A stretch of DNA of 64,000 nucleotides from LMUY01 sp964247705 (GTDB taxonomy: Bacteria > Pseudomonadota > Alphaproteobacteria > Acetobacterales > Acetobacteraceae). This document shows, in pieces, positions 25,207 to 33,171 of the stretch (its first letter is position 1; each line of letters starts with the position of its first letter). The notes under the pieces were generated by a model that saw nothing but the letters and a program-made list of their open reading frames with translations, ran no database searches and was not told the origin of the DNA. The stretch lies in contig CAXTVQ010000009.1 of the NCBI GenBank assembly GCA_964247705.1, positions 1 to 64,000 of the forward strand. Reading direction: 5' to 3'. The translations under genes were made by a program, and so were the position numbers.

Positions 25207-25491
25207 ATGAGCCCGAAGTTCGGTCTCCTTGTCGCTGTCCCGGTGACCATTGGCCTGCTCGCGGCCTCTACGACACCGGCCAGCGCGTATTACTACCGCC
25301 GTGGCTATTATCGCGGCGGCTTCGGTCCTGGTGCAGCCATCGCCGGTGCGATCGTGGGCCTGGGTGTCGGCGCGGCCGTCGCCGGTGCCTATCGCCCGTA
25401 CTACCCGCCGCCGCCGGTGGTCTACGCGCCGCCGCCGGTCGTTTACGCCCCGCCGCCGGCCTATTACGGCTACCCGGGCTACTACCGGTAG
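25207..25491 (+). CDS. Small exported Pro/Tyr-repeat protein
   Basis: A 94-residue protein preceded by TTAGGAG. The signal peptide (KFGLLVAVPVTIGLLAASTT then PASA) precedes a YYYRRGYYRGGFG stretch, a glycine-zipper-like hydrophobic segment (AAIAGAIVGLGVGAAVAGAY), and a C-terminal repeat with two PPPVVYA units plus PPPAYYGYPGYYR. Similar small exported proteins are common in alphaproteobacteria; function unknown, envelope association probable. A 136-bp leader upstream and a hairpin with a short T run downstream suggest a monocistronic unit. Confidence 0.75.
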   Translation: MSPKFGLLVAVPVTIGLLAASTTPASAYYYRRGYYRGGFGPGAAIAGAIVGLGVGAAVAGAYRPYYPPPPVVYAPPPVVYAPPPAYYGYPGYYR

Positions 25492-25498
25492 GCTGGAA

Positions 25499-25524
25499 CG
25501 CCCCTCCCTCCATGGGGAGGGGCG
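25499..25524. repeat. GC-rich palindromic element, copy 3
   Basis: A perfect 10-bp inverted repeat, CGCCCCTCCC and GGGAGGGGCG, around a 6-base loop, directly after the Pro/Tyr-repeat gene. It is the best-formed member of the family in this window. Confidence 0.7.
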
Positions 25525-25532
25525 GCCCGTAG

Positions 25533-25555
25533 GGCGGATATCGTCCGCCTGTTTT
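25533..25555 (+). terminator. Possible terminator hairpin after the Pro/Tyr-repeat gene
   Basis: GGCGGA, loop TATCG, TCCGCC, then TGTTTT. A short six-pair GC stem with a brief T run, located between convergent genes. Together with the adjacent palindrome it probably ends transcription from the left. Confidence 0.45.
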
Positions 25556-25567
25556 GGGAAGCCATGG

Positions 25568-27172
25568 TCACGCCACGCGCTGGTACGACACGCCTTTCAA
25601 TCGGTTGCTATTGACCAGCAATCCCGAGACCTGGCCCGACGCATCGCGAGTGGCCCGAACATCGTACCACTGCCGGGCCAGCGTGCCCGGCACCCAGACC
25701 CGGAACACATCCCCCTCCACCGCCTCGACCGGCCATACGGTGCCGCGCAGCTTCGGCCCGTCGACCCGCACCACCATCCCGCTATCCGTCGCCGAGAACA
25801 CCCACTCGGCCGCCATCTCCTCGCTCACATAGCGTCCGGCCAGGTCCGCAGGCAGGGTTGTCGGCGTCGCCACCCGGCGGAACACACCCAAGTGGCCGGC
25901 ATCCGCCTCCACCTCGAGCGCGTCCTCGCCCTGACGGCGCAACGCCAGCAGAACGGTGCCGTGCGTGTTGACCAGCCGCCCATCCGCGCCCGCGATCAGG
26001 TGCACGGTCGCGCCGCCTGCAGTCACGGCAAGGCCCTCACCGTCCCTTGCGATCTCCAGCGTGGTGGTGTTCTCCGCGTCCAGCCAACGCCCGGAAAGCC
26101 CGTCCAGGCTCGGCATCGGCGGGACCGGCATGAACCCGGGCCGCCCCTCCGCCCAAACGTCCAGCACCTGGTGGGCCAGCGCCGCCGGGTCGATCGCGCC
26201 GTTGTTCGCGATCACGATCACCGTGCAGCCCAGCGCCGGCGCGCGCAGGAACTCCGTGCGGAAACCCGGCCACAGCCCGCCATGGCTGACCGTCGCGACA
26301 CCGCGATAGGTGTCCGCCCGCAGCCCCCGCAGATACAGGCTCGGCCGCCCGTTGGTGAACGCCGCCGGCTCCTGCAGCCCCGCCATGATCGCCACGCCGC
26401 CGACATGCCCGTCGGCATGGGCGCGATCCCATAGCGCCAGGTCCTCCACACACGACACGAGGCCGCCTTCGCCGCCGATCGGAAACCCGTGCGCCGCCTT
26501 GCGGAACCCGGCGCCGTCCGCCAGGTAGCCGGTCGCCAGCCCCGGCACCGGTGCATACGGCTCCGGCGCGTGGCGAGTACGCGTCATGCGCATCGGCGCG
26601 AACACCCGGCGTTGCAGGACGTCCGCCAGCCGCTCGCCGGAGACTGCCTCCACCACCCGCCCGAGCAGCAGGAAACCGGCGTTGCTGTACAGGAACCGGC
26701 TTCCCACCGGGAAATTCAGCGTCCGCTGCCGCGCGATGCCCTCCAGCAGCTCCTCCGTGGTGCACGCCGTCCCGAGGTCCACGCCGCCTTGCCGCATGAT
26801 CTCCAGCATGTCCCGCACGCCGCTGCTGTTGTGCATCAGGTGGTCGAGCGTCACCTCCGCCATGCACTCCGGCAGACCCGGCAAGTGGTCCCGCACCCGG
26901 TCGCCCACCCCGAGCCGCCCCTCCGCCGCCAGCAGCAGGATCGCCGCGCAGGTGAACTGCTTGCTGACCGAGGCGATGCGGAAACACGTCTCCGGCCCGA
27001 TCGGCACGCCCAGTTCCACGCTGGCCAAACCGGCGCTCTCGTGCAGCACCAGGGCCCGCCCTTCGCCAGCGTTCTCCACCACGCCCACCGTCACGCCGGG
27101 TGTTCCACGCCAAGGCTCGATCATCGCCAGGACCCGGCGGCGCGCACTCAATCGGTCCAGCGGCTGATGCAT
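25568..27172 (-). CDS. Serine hydrolase of the beta-lactamase/D-aminopeptidase (S12) type
   Basis: A 534-residue penicillin-binding-protein-fold hydrolase. The catalytic SVSK (Ser68, Lys71) lies in RIASVSKQFTCAAILLLAAE, the YSN motif (Tyr161) in GSRFLYSNAGFLLLG, and SHGGLWPG supplies the third motif. The SVSKQFTCA context, length and extra C-terminal beta-rich region (from about residue 340) resemble D-aminopeptidase of Ochrobactrum, which releases N-terminal D-amino acids; other S12 activities are possible. No signal peptide, so cytoplasmic. It is divergent from a proline racemase-family gene only 30 bp away, which fits a joint role in D-amino-acid or hydroxyproline use (inference). Confidence 0.82.
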   Translation of the reverse strand: MHQPLDRLSARRRVLAMIEPWRGTPGVTVGVVENAGEGRALVLHESAGLASVELGVPIGPETCFRIASVSKQFTCAAILLLAAEGRLGVGDRVRDHLPGLPECMAEVTLDHLMHNSSGVRDMLEIMRQGGVDLGTACTTEELLEGIARQRTLNFPVGSRFLYSNAGFLLLGRVVEAVSGERLADVLQRRVFAPMRMTRTRHAPEPYAPVPGLATGYLADGAGFRKAAHGFPIGGEGGLVSCVEDLALWDRAHADGHVGGVAIMAGLQEPAAFTNGRPSLYLRGLRADTYRGVATVSHGGLWPGFRTEFLRAPALGCTVIVIANNGAIDPAALAHQVLDVWAEGRPGFMPVPPMPSLDGLSGRWLDAENTTTLEIARDGEGLAVTAGGATVHLIAGADGRLVNTHGTVLLALRRQGEDALEVEADAGHLGVFRRVATPTTLPADLAGRYVSEEMAAEWVFSATDSGMVVRVDGPKLRGTVWPVEAVEGDVFRVWVPGTLARQWYDVRATRDASGQVSGLLVNSNRLKGVSYQRVA

Positions 27173-27202
27173 CGGCGGGGCTCCTATGGCAGACTTCGCC
27201 GC

Positions 27203-28204
27203 ATGGCACGGCACACCTTCTTCTGCATCGACGCCCACACCTGCGGCAACCCGGTCCGCGTCGTCACCGGGGGCGGGCCGATCCTGCCCAATGTGCCGAT
27301 GGCCGAGAAACGCCAGATCTTCATGGCCCAGCATGACTGGGTGCGCCGCGCCCTGATGTTCGAACCGCGCGGCCACGACGTGATGTCCGGGTCCATCCTC
27401 TATCCGCCGACCCGCGAGGATTGCGAACTCGGCGTGCTGTATATCGAGGTGAGCGGCTGCCTGCCGATGTGCGGCCACGGCACCATCGGCACCGTGACGG
27501 TCGCGATCGAGGAGGGCCTGGTCACCCCCCGCACCCCCGGCCGCTTCGCCATCGAGGCGCCGGCTGGCCGGGTGGAGGTCGAGTATGTCCAGGAAGGCCC
27601 CTTCGTCGAGCAGGTCCGCCTGCACAATGTTCCTGCCTACCTGCACGCGACCGACGTGCCGATCACCGTTCCCGGCCTTGGCGACCTGCGGATCGACGTT
27701 GCCTACGGCGGCAATTTCTACGCCATCATCGAGCCGCAACCCGGCTGGCCCGGCCTGGACGACGCCACCGCCGCCGACCTGATCCGCTGGAGCCCAGCCG
27801 TCCGCCGCGCCGCGCAGGAGGCGGTGGCCCCCGTCCATCCGGAGGACCCGCGCATCGCCGGCGTCAGCCACATCCAGTGGTGCGGCCCCGCCCGCAATCC
27901 GCGCGCCCACGCCCGCAACGCGGTGTTCTACGGCGAGGCGGCGATCGACCGCTCGCCCTGTGGCACAGGGTCCTCCGCCCGCATGGCCCAATTGGTCGGC
28001 CGCGGACGCCTGGCGGTCGGCGACGAGTTCATCCACGAGAGCATCATCGGCAGCATGTTCGATTGCCGGGTCGAAGCCGCCGCCAACGCCGGCAACTACC
28101 CCGCCATCCGCCCAAGCGTCGCCGGTTGGGCGCGCATCACCGGACACAATACGATCTTCGTGGACGACCGGGATCCGTTCGCCCACGGCTTCCACGTGAA
28201 TTAA
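27203..28204 (+). CDS. Proline racemase-family enzyme, probably 4-hydroxyproline 2-epimerase
   Basis: A 333-residue cofactor-independent racemase/epimerase. Both catalytic cysteines are present: Cys90 in CLPMCGHGTIG and Cys253 in DRSPCGTGSSARMA; FFCIDAHTCGNPVRVV is the family N-terminus. A Cys/Cys pair indicates racemase or epimerase rather than the Thr-containing dehydratases. Hydroxyproline epimerase (trans-4-L-Hyp to cis-4-D-Hyp) is the commonest function of this subgroup; proline racemase is an alternative. The downstream D-Hyp oxidase and pathway genes are not adjacent. The space to the divergent hydrolase is too short for two full promoters unless they overlap. Confidence 0.85.
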   Translation: MARHTFFCIDAHTCGNPVRVVTGGGPILPNVPMAEKRQIFMAQHDWVRRALMFEPRGHDVMSGSILYPPTREDCELGVLYIEVSGCLPMCGHGTIGTVTVAIEEGLVTPRTPGRFAIEAPAGRVEVEYVQEGPFVEQVRLHNVPAYLHATDVPITVPGLGDLRIDVAYGGNFYAIIEPQPGWPGLDDATAADLIRWSPAVRRAAQEAVAPVHPEDPRIAGVSHIQWCGPARNPRAHARNAVFYGEAAIDRSPCGTGSSARMAQLVGRGRLAVGDEFIHESIIGSMFDCRVEAAANAGNYPAIRPSVAGWARITGHNTIFVDDRDPFAHGFHVN

Positions 28205-28276
28205 CGCAAAACTAACTCGCCCCAGACATACGATCGTGCTCATGTCGCCAGTGTAATGGTGACGTGAGATCGTGGA

Positions 28277-28987
28277 ATGCAGCCTGGCTGGGGTGAGCCG
28301 TCGGTACCCGCCCGTCCCTTCAACAGCACTGGGCCCCAAGGCCACCGCAGCCGCATGCGATTGCGCCTGCTCGCTGCCGGGTCCGACAGCCTGGCCGATT
28401 ACGAGCTGATCGAGATGCTGCTCTTCCTCGGCATCCCCCGGCGGGACACCAAACCGTTCGCCAAGGCGTTGCTCAACCGCTTCGGCAGCCTGCTTGGCAC
28501 GCTTTCCGCTCCGAGCGGGACGTTGGCCGAAGCCGGGTTGAACGAGGACAGCCAGCGCGTCTGGGCCCTCGTTCAGGAAGCCGGCACCCGGCTCGCGCGC
28601 GCGGAACAGATCTCCCGGCCGCTGCTCAACACGCCGGAGAAGCTGTTGGAGTATCTCGACCAACCCGGCCGGCTCGGCCGCCCGGCCCATCTGGCCGGGC
28701 TGTTCCTCAATAACCGCAACCAGCTTCTCACCGAGGAGTCCTGGCCGGACGAGCTCGAGCCCGCTTCGCTCGTGCAGCAACTCGTGCGCCGCGCCGTCCA
28801 CCTCCACGCCACCGCCCTCGTGCTGGTCCGCAGCCGCCCGGATACCAGGCCCCGCTGCGAGCCTGGGGACAAGGACCTCGTCCAGCAGCTACGCCGTGCC
28901 GGCAAGGCGCTCTCCCTCGTGCTGCACGACCATATCGTCATCGGCCGCGGCGAACCGTTCAGCTTCCGCGATTTCCGGCTGTTATGA
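28277..28987 (+). CDS. RadC-like protein with a degenerate JAB metal site
   Basis: A 236-residue RadC homologue. The N-terminus GHRSRMRLRLLAAGSDSLAD then YELIEMLLF is the usual RadC helix-hairpin-helix region and residues from about 120 on form the JAB-like domain. Where active RadC proteins have LVHNHPSGDP, this protein reads LVRSRPDTRP (about residues 183-192), so both metal-ligand histidines are replaced by arginine; LHDHIVIGRG further on is retained. I infer a catalytically dead partner of the intact RadC encoded by the next gene, which it overlaps by ATGA. Confidence 0.8.
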   Translation: MQPGWGEPSVPARPFNSTGPQGHRSRMRLRLLAAGSDSLADYELIEMLLFLGIPRRDTKPFAKALLNRFGSLLGTLSAPSGTLAEAGLNEDSQRVWALVQEAGTRLARAEQISRPLLNTPEKLLEYLDQPGRLGRPAHLAGLFLNNRNQLLTEESWPDELEPASLVQQLVRRAVHLHATALVLVRSRPDTRPRCEPGDKDLVQQLRRAGKALSLVLHDHIVIGRGEPFSFRDFRLL

Positions 28988-29682
28988 TGGACGGCTACCC
29001 CCCCGGCTTCGCCGATGGGCAGGTCGTCCGCTGGCTGCACTCCCAGCCGGTCGCCCCATCCATTCCCAGTCTGCCGGATGGCGCCTTGCTGGCCGAGCTG
29101 CTTTCTCTGGTCCTGCTCTCGGAGGCGGAGACGGTCGCCGCCCGCGCCTTGCTGCGCTTCGGCAGCTTTGCCGCCGTCCTTGCCGCGCCCGACCGTGACC
29201 TGCGCGCCGTCGCCGGGCTCGGCACCCACGGCATCGCCGCGATCAAGCTGCTGCACGCCGCCGCGATCCGCCTGGCCCGTGCCAGCGTGATCGGCTTGCC
29301 CGTGCTGGACGGTTGGGACAGCCTGATCGCCTACCTGACCACCGTTCTCGCCCGCGAGCGGATCGAGCAGTTCCGCATCCTGTTCCTGGACGCCGCCGGC
29401 CGCCTGCGCGCCGACGAGGCCCAGGCGCGCGGCACGGTCAACCACACCCCGGTCTACCCGCGCGAGGTTGTCCGCCGTGCGCTCGAGCTGGAAGCGGCAG
29501 CGGTGATCCTGGTACATAACCACCCGAGCGGTGACCCGGCGGCGTCGATGGAGGATATCGAGATGACGGGGCGGATCCAGGAAGCGGCCGATGCGGTCGG
29601 CATCACCGTGCGCGACCACGTCATCATCGGCAACGGCCGTTGGCTGAGCTTCCAGCGAGAGGGTCTGCTCAGCGCCAACTAA
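28984..29682 (+). CDS. radC: RadC/JAB-domain protein, intact motif
   Basis: A 232-residue RadC-family protein. The JAMM/JAB metal motif is complete: VILVHNHPSGDP (about residues 174-185) followed by the Asp in SMEDIEMTGR. QFRILFLDAAGRLRADEAQA and GTVNHTPVYPREVVRRALEL are the canonical RadC blocks, and RDHVIIGNGRWLSF closes the domain. RadC's role in DNA repair is unproven; JAB folds are metalloproteases. It is coupled by ATGA to the degenerate homologue upstream; a second ATG three bases later could also serve as start. Confidence 0.88.
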   Translation: MMDGYPPGFADGQVVRWLHSQPVAPSIPSLPDGALLAELLSLVLLSEAETVAARALLRFGSFAAVLAAPDRDLRAVAGLGTHGIAAIKLLHAAAIRLARASVIGLPVLDGWDSLIAYLTTVLARERIEQFRILFLDAAGRLRADEAQARGTVNHTPVYPREVVRRALELEAAAVILVHNHPSGDPAASMEDIEMTGRIQEAADAVGITVRDHVIIGNGRWLSFQREGLLSAN

Positions 29683-29696
29683 GCACCCCTTCGTAG

Positions 29697-29722
29697 GGTG
29701 GGGTGCGCTTCGGCACCCCACC
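29697..29722. terminator. Strong 10-bp hairpin between convergent radC and phaB
   Basis: GGTGGGGTGC, loop GCTTCG, GCACCCCACC: a perfect ten-pair stem with no T-tract, lying between two converging genes. A bidirectional terminator or an mRNA 3'-end barrier is likely. The preceding CGTAGGGTGG resembles the CGTAGGGCGG before the hairpin after the Pro/Tyr-repeat gene, so the two may belong to one repeat family. Confidence 0.5.
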
Positions 29723-29739
29723 ACGAGCGCGAAGGCGCG

Positions 29740-30462
29740 TCAGTACATGTGCTGCCCGCCGTTGATCGACAGCGTCGACCCGGTGATGAAGTCCGCATCG
29801 TCGCTGGTCAGAAATGCCACCCCGCGCGCGATGTCGCTCGCATGGCCCAGCCGGCCCATCGGGATCCGCGCCACGATCTTGGTCAGCACATCCGGCGGCA
29901 CGGCGCGCACCATTTCCGTGTCCACGTAGCCCGGCGCGATCGCGTTCACCGTGATCCCGAACCGCGCGCCCTCCTGGGCCAGCGCCTTGGTGAACCCGTG
30001 GATGCCGGACTTCGCGGCGGCGTAGTTCACCTGGCCATACTGCCCGGCCTGGCCATTGATCGAGCCGATATTGACCACCCGGCCGAACTTGGACTGCCGC
30101 ATGCCGTCGAACGTCAGCTTGCACAGGTTGAAGCAGGACCCGAGGTTGGTATCCATCACGGCATCCCACATGTCGCGGCTCATCCGCGCCATGGTGCCGT
30201 CCCGGGTGATGCCGGCGTTGTTGACCAGGATCTCGACCGGTCCGTGCTGCTCCGTAATCTGCTTGACGGCGGCTTCGCACGCATGAAAGTCGCTCGCGTC
30301 GAACTTCAGGACCGAGATGCCGGTCCCCTCTGCGAAGCTCTTGGCCGCAGCGTCGTTGCCGACGTAGCTCGCCACGACCGTCCGCCCGGCCGCATGCAGC
30401 GCCACGCTGATGGCCTCGCCGATGCCGCGCGTACCTCCGGTAACCAGCGCTACCCGTGCCAT
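29740..30462 (-). CDS. phaB: Acetoacetyl-CoA reductase
   Basis: A 240-residue short-chain dehydrogenase that reduces acetoacetyl-CoA to (R)-3-hydroxybutyryl-CoA with NADPH for polyhydroxybutyrate synthesis. It has the TGGTRGIGEAIS cofactor loop, NNAGITRDGTMARMSRDMWD (typical of PhaB), catalytic Ser134 in NIGSINGQAG, Tyr147 and Lys151 in NYAAAKSGIHGFTKA, and the GYVDTEMVRAVPPDVL substrate loop. The start is preceded by GGAGCAAG. It follows phaA in the same direction after 149 bp, so it may have its own promoter. Confidence 0.93.
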   Translation of the reverse strand: MARVALVTGGTRGIGEAISVALHAAGRTVVASYVGNDAAAKSFAEGTGISVLKFDASDFHACEAAVKQITEQHGPVEILVNNAGITRDGTMARMSRDMWDAVMDTNLGSCFNLCKLTFDGMRQSKFGRVVNIGSINGQAGQYGQVNYAAAKSGIHGFTKALAQEGARFGITVNAIAPGYVDTEMVRAVPPDVLTKIVARIPMGRLGHASDIARGVAFLTSDDADFITGSTLSINGGQHMY

Positions 30463-30611
30463 ATTCTTGCTCCTCCCTGCTCCAACGCGCCGGCCGGTTG
30501 GTCCCGGACACGGCGTCTCGCCATCATGGAGCGAGCCGCGCCGGGGATGCAATTCGAGGATGCGTGTTCGAGATCCTCCCCCGGCTCGCCGAGGGAGATC
30601 TCATCGCCTGT

Positions 30612-31799
30612 TTACCGCTCCAGGCACATGGCCACACCCATGCCGCCGCCGATGCACAGCGTGGCCAGGCCCTTATGGGCATCGCGCCGCGCCATTTCGT
30701 GCAGCAACGTCACCAGCACGCGCGCGCCCGAGGCGCCGATCGGGTGGCCGATGGCGATCGCGCCGCCATTCACGTTCACCCGGTCGGTGTCCCAGCCGAG
30801 GTCCTTGTTCACCGCACAGGCCTGGGCGGCGAACGCCTCGTTGGCCTCCACCAGGTCGAGGTCGGCGGTCTTCCACCCTGCCCGCTCCAGCGCCTTGCGG
30901 CTGGCCGGGATCGGCCCGGTGCCCATGATCGATGGATCGACGCCGGCGGTGGCGAAGCTCGCGATGCGGGCCAACGGAGTGAGACCCCGGCGGGCGGCCT
31001 CGGCGGCGCTCATCACCACGAGAGCCGCAGCGCCGTCATTGATGCCGCTGGCGTTACCGGCCGTCACCGTGCCGTCCTTGGCGAAGGCAGGGCGCAGCTT
31101 GGCCATCATCTCGGGGCTGCTGTCGTGGCGGATATACTCGTCCTCGGAAACCACCGTCTCGCCCTTGCGGGTCTTCACCGAGACGGGGACGATCTCGTCC
31201 TTGAACCGCCCGGCCTTCTGCGCCGCGGACGCCTTTTGCTGCGAGGCGTTGGCGAACGCGTCCTGCTGCTCGCGGGTGATCTGGTACTGCTTGGCCACGT
31301 TCTCGGCCGTGACCCCCATCGCGTAGCCCTGGAAGGCGTCGATCAGCCCGTCCTTCATCATGGTGTCGACCATCTGCAGGTCGCCCATCTTCTGCCCGGC
31401 GCGCAGATAGGCGGCGTGCGGCGCCATGCTCATGCTCTCCTGCCCGCCCGCGAGCACGACCTGGCTCTCGCCGGTGCGGATCTGCTGCGCCGCAAGCGCC
31501 ACCGAACGAAGGCCCGACCCGCAGACCTGGTTGATCGCGAAGGCCGTCTTGCCCTGGGGGATGCCGGCCGCGATCGCCGCCTGCCGCGCCGGGTTCTGGC
31601 CGAGCCCGGCGGTCAGCACGTGGCCCAGGATCACCTCGTCCACGTCACCGGCCTCGATCCGGGCGCGCTCCATCGCAGCTTGCAACGCCGCCGTGCCGAG
31701 CACGTGGGCAGGCACGTTGCCGAACGCGCCATTGAAGGCGCCAACGGGCGTGCGGGCGGCTGAAACGATGACGATATCGTCGTTGGCGGATACGGACAT
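30612..31799 (-). CDS. phaA: Acetyl-CoA C-acetyltransferase (beta-ketothiolase)
   Basis: A 395-residue thiolase that condenses two acetyl-CoA to acetoacetyl-CoA, the first PHB step. The nucleophile is Cys93 in INQVCGSGLRSVAL; the His motif GGAIAIGHPIGASGARVLV and the second Cys in TLCIGGGMGVAMCLER are intact. The start is preceded by AGGGAGC. It lies 38 bp downstream of phaC and upstream of phaB, completing a phaCAB-type order. Confidence 0.94.
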   Translation of the reverse strand: MSVSANDDIVIVSAARTPVGAFNGAFGNVPAHVLGTAALQAAMERARIEAGDVDEVILGHVLTAGLGQNPARQAAIAAGIPQGKTAFAINQVCGSGLRSVALAAQQIRTGESQVVLAGGQESMSMAPHAAYLRAGQKMGDLQMVDTMMKDGLIDAFQGYAMGVTAENVAKQYQITREQQDAFANASQQKASAAQKAGRFKDEIVPVSVKTRKGETVVSEDEYIRHDSSPEMMAKLRPAFAKDGTVTAGNASGINDGAAALVVMSAAEAARRGLTPLARIASFATAGVDPSIMGTGPIPASRKALERAGWKTADLDLVEANEAFAAQACAVNKDLGWDTDRVNVNGGAIAIGHPIGASGARVLVTLLHEMARRDAHKGLATLCIGGGMGVAMCLER

Positions 31800-31837
31800 A
31801 GGCGCTGCTCCCTGCTTTTGGCCCTTGAGATAGGCGA

Positions 31838-32881
31838 TCAGAGCGCCCGCAACCAGGGGAGCAGCCTTTCCCACAACTCGGCCCGGGCATGCGCCCCCGC
31901 CACCATGCCGACGTGACCGGCCGCCGGGCGCAGCACCGTCGCGTGCGGGACAAGCACGGCCAGCGCCGCGGCGCTCTCGGGCGGCACGATCCGGTCCTGC
32001 GCCGGCAACGCGATCAGCGTGGGGGTGCGCAGGGCGGCCGGATCGACCCGCTCCCCCGCCACTCGCCAACGGCCGGCGGCGGGCGTGTTGTCGCCATACC
32101 AGCCGCCCAGGCACTCCATGGCGATCGGGGCAGGCAACGGCACGCCGTCGGCCAGCCAGTCCTCGAGCGCCACGAACATGCGCGCCCGCTCGCTTGCCGG
32201 GTCGAGGTTCGGGAAGGCGCGGTATTTCGCGGCGATCCCCGGCGCGTCGCCGGCCGCGAACATCGCCTGCAGCGTGTCCACCGGCAGCGTGCCGCCGGCG
32301 AGCACCGGGCCCAGCATCGCGAGCGCAGCGGCGGCCAAGCGTCCGGCGCCCGGGTTGGGGGCATGGAAGTCCCACGGGGTCGCGAGCAAGGCCAGGCCGG
32401 CCAATTTTGCAGGCTGGCGCAGCGCCGCCGCCACGGCCAGCAGCCCCCCCATGCAGTAGCCGGCGAGCACGACCGGGCCCGGCACCGCCGCCATCGCCGG
32501 TTCCAGGCGGCGGGCGATGATATCGGTCAGGCTGAAGCCGCGCTCCTCCACCCCCGGCCAACCCCAATCCAGCAGCAACGGCCGTACGCCACCGGCCGCC
32601 AGGAAGCGCAGCATCGATCGCCCCTCGGCGAGGTCCAGGATGTAGGCGCGGTTGATCAGGCTCGGTACGAACAGCACGGAGCGCCCGCCGCTTGCGGCCG
32701 GACCATAGTCGAGCAGACGGCTGGCCCCCTCCGCCCAGATCGCCGGCGGATCCGGCAGCGTGCGTCGGTAGGGGTGGCGGCGGTAGGCGGCGATGCCGCG
32801 GACGAACGCCGCGTTAGGGTTGGAGCCGGCGGGCGAGTTCGGCGAGGCTGCGCTGGAACTCGGCTGCACGCTGCTCAGCAT
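31838..32881 (-). CDS. phaC: Short polyhydroxyalkanoate synthase (PhaC, class III-like)
   Basis: An alpha/beta-hydrolase-fold PHA synthase, 347 residues from the chosen ATG, which polymerises (R)-3-hydroxyacyl-CoA. The lipase-like box is GYCMGG with nucleophile Cys143; Asp is in PAQDRIVPPES and His in AAGHVGMVAG. VLFVPSLINRAYILDLAEGR and PLLLDWGWPGVEERGFSLTD are strongly PhaC-like. The length is close to class III (about 355) rather than class I (about 590), and class III enzymes need a PhaE partner; the small upstream ORF is a candidate. The start is uncertain: the chosen ATG lies inside the upstream gene by 68 bp, and other in-frame codons extend further upstream. Confidence 0.82.
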   Translation of the reverse strand: MLSSVQPSSSAASPNSPAGSNPNAAFVRGIAAYRRHPYRRTLPDPPAIWAEGASRLLDYGPAASGGRSVLFVPSLINRAYILDLAEGRSMLRFLAAGGVRPLLLDWGWPGVEERGFSLTDIIARRLEPAMAAVPGPVVLAGYCMGGLLAVAAALRQPAKLAGLALLATPWDFHAPNPGAGRLAAAALAMLGPVLAGGTLPVDTLQAMFAAGDAPGIAAKYRAFPNLDPASERARMFVALEDWLADGVPLPAPIAMECLGGWYGDNTPAAGRWRVAGERVDPAALRTPTLIALPAQDRIVPPESAAALAVLVPHATVLRPAAGHVGMVAGAHARAELWERLLPWLRAL

Positions 32882-33092
32882 CAGGTGCAAGCCCAGCGGG
32901 CGCGGTCCCCGCCGGCGCATCGGAGCCGGCGCGTCCGGTCGCGTCGTCACCCGCGGCAACCCACGCCTGGCCCCAGGTGAAGAACTGCTCCTGCCATTCC
33001 CGGTCGACGGCCAATGCCGCCATCTCGCTGCGCCAAATCGTTGCCCAATCTTCCGCGTCGATGTCCTCCGCAGGGTTGCTCTGCACCGCCAT
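32814..33092 (-). CDS. Small protein before phaC, possible PhaE-like subunit
   Basis: A 92-residue acidic protein. The first half is helical and Trp-rich (EDWATIWRSEMAALAVDREW, QEQFFTWGQAWVAAGDD), the middle is Ala/Gly/Pro-rich, and the end is a helix (AAEFQRSLAELARRLQP). Trp-containing N-terminal helices are a feature of class III PhaE subunits, but PhaE is usually over 300 residues, so this may be a minimal PhaE-like activator, a phasin-like protein or something unrelated. It overlaps phaC by 68 bp and faces phaR across a short shared regulatory region. Confidence 0.6.
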   Translation of the reverse strand: MAVQSNPAEDIDAEDWATIWRSEMAALAVDREWQEQFFTWGQAWVAAGDDATGRAGSDAPAGTAPAGLAPDAEQRAAEFQRSLAELARRLQP

Positions 33093-33145
33093 TTGTTTGG
33101 TCCCTACCGAATAAGCACCCCAGATGACATTGCGGCCAATGTGCT

Positions 33146-33159
33146 ATGCTGCACTGCAT
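33146..33159. promoter_or_regulatory. Candidate PhaR operator upstream of phaR
   Basis: ATGCTGCACTGCAT, an inverted ATGC/GCAT pair with internal TGC-rich repeats, 12 bases before the phaR ATG. PhaR regulators of other alphaproteobacteria are known to bind TGC-rich sites and repress their own gene. It sits between phaR and the divergent phaE-like/phaC genes, so it could control both. Confidence 0.4.
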
Positions 33160-33171
33160 TGGAGGGTTCCC

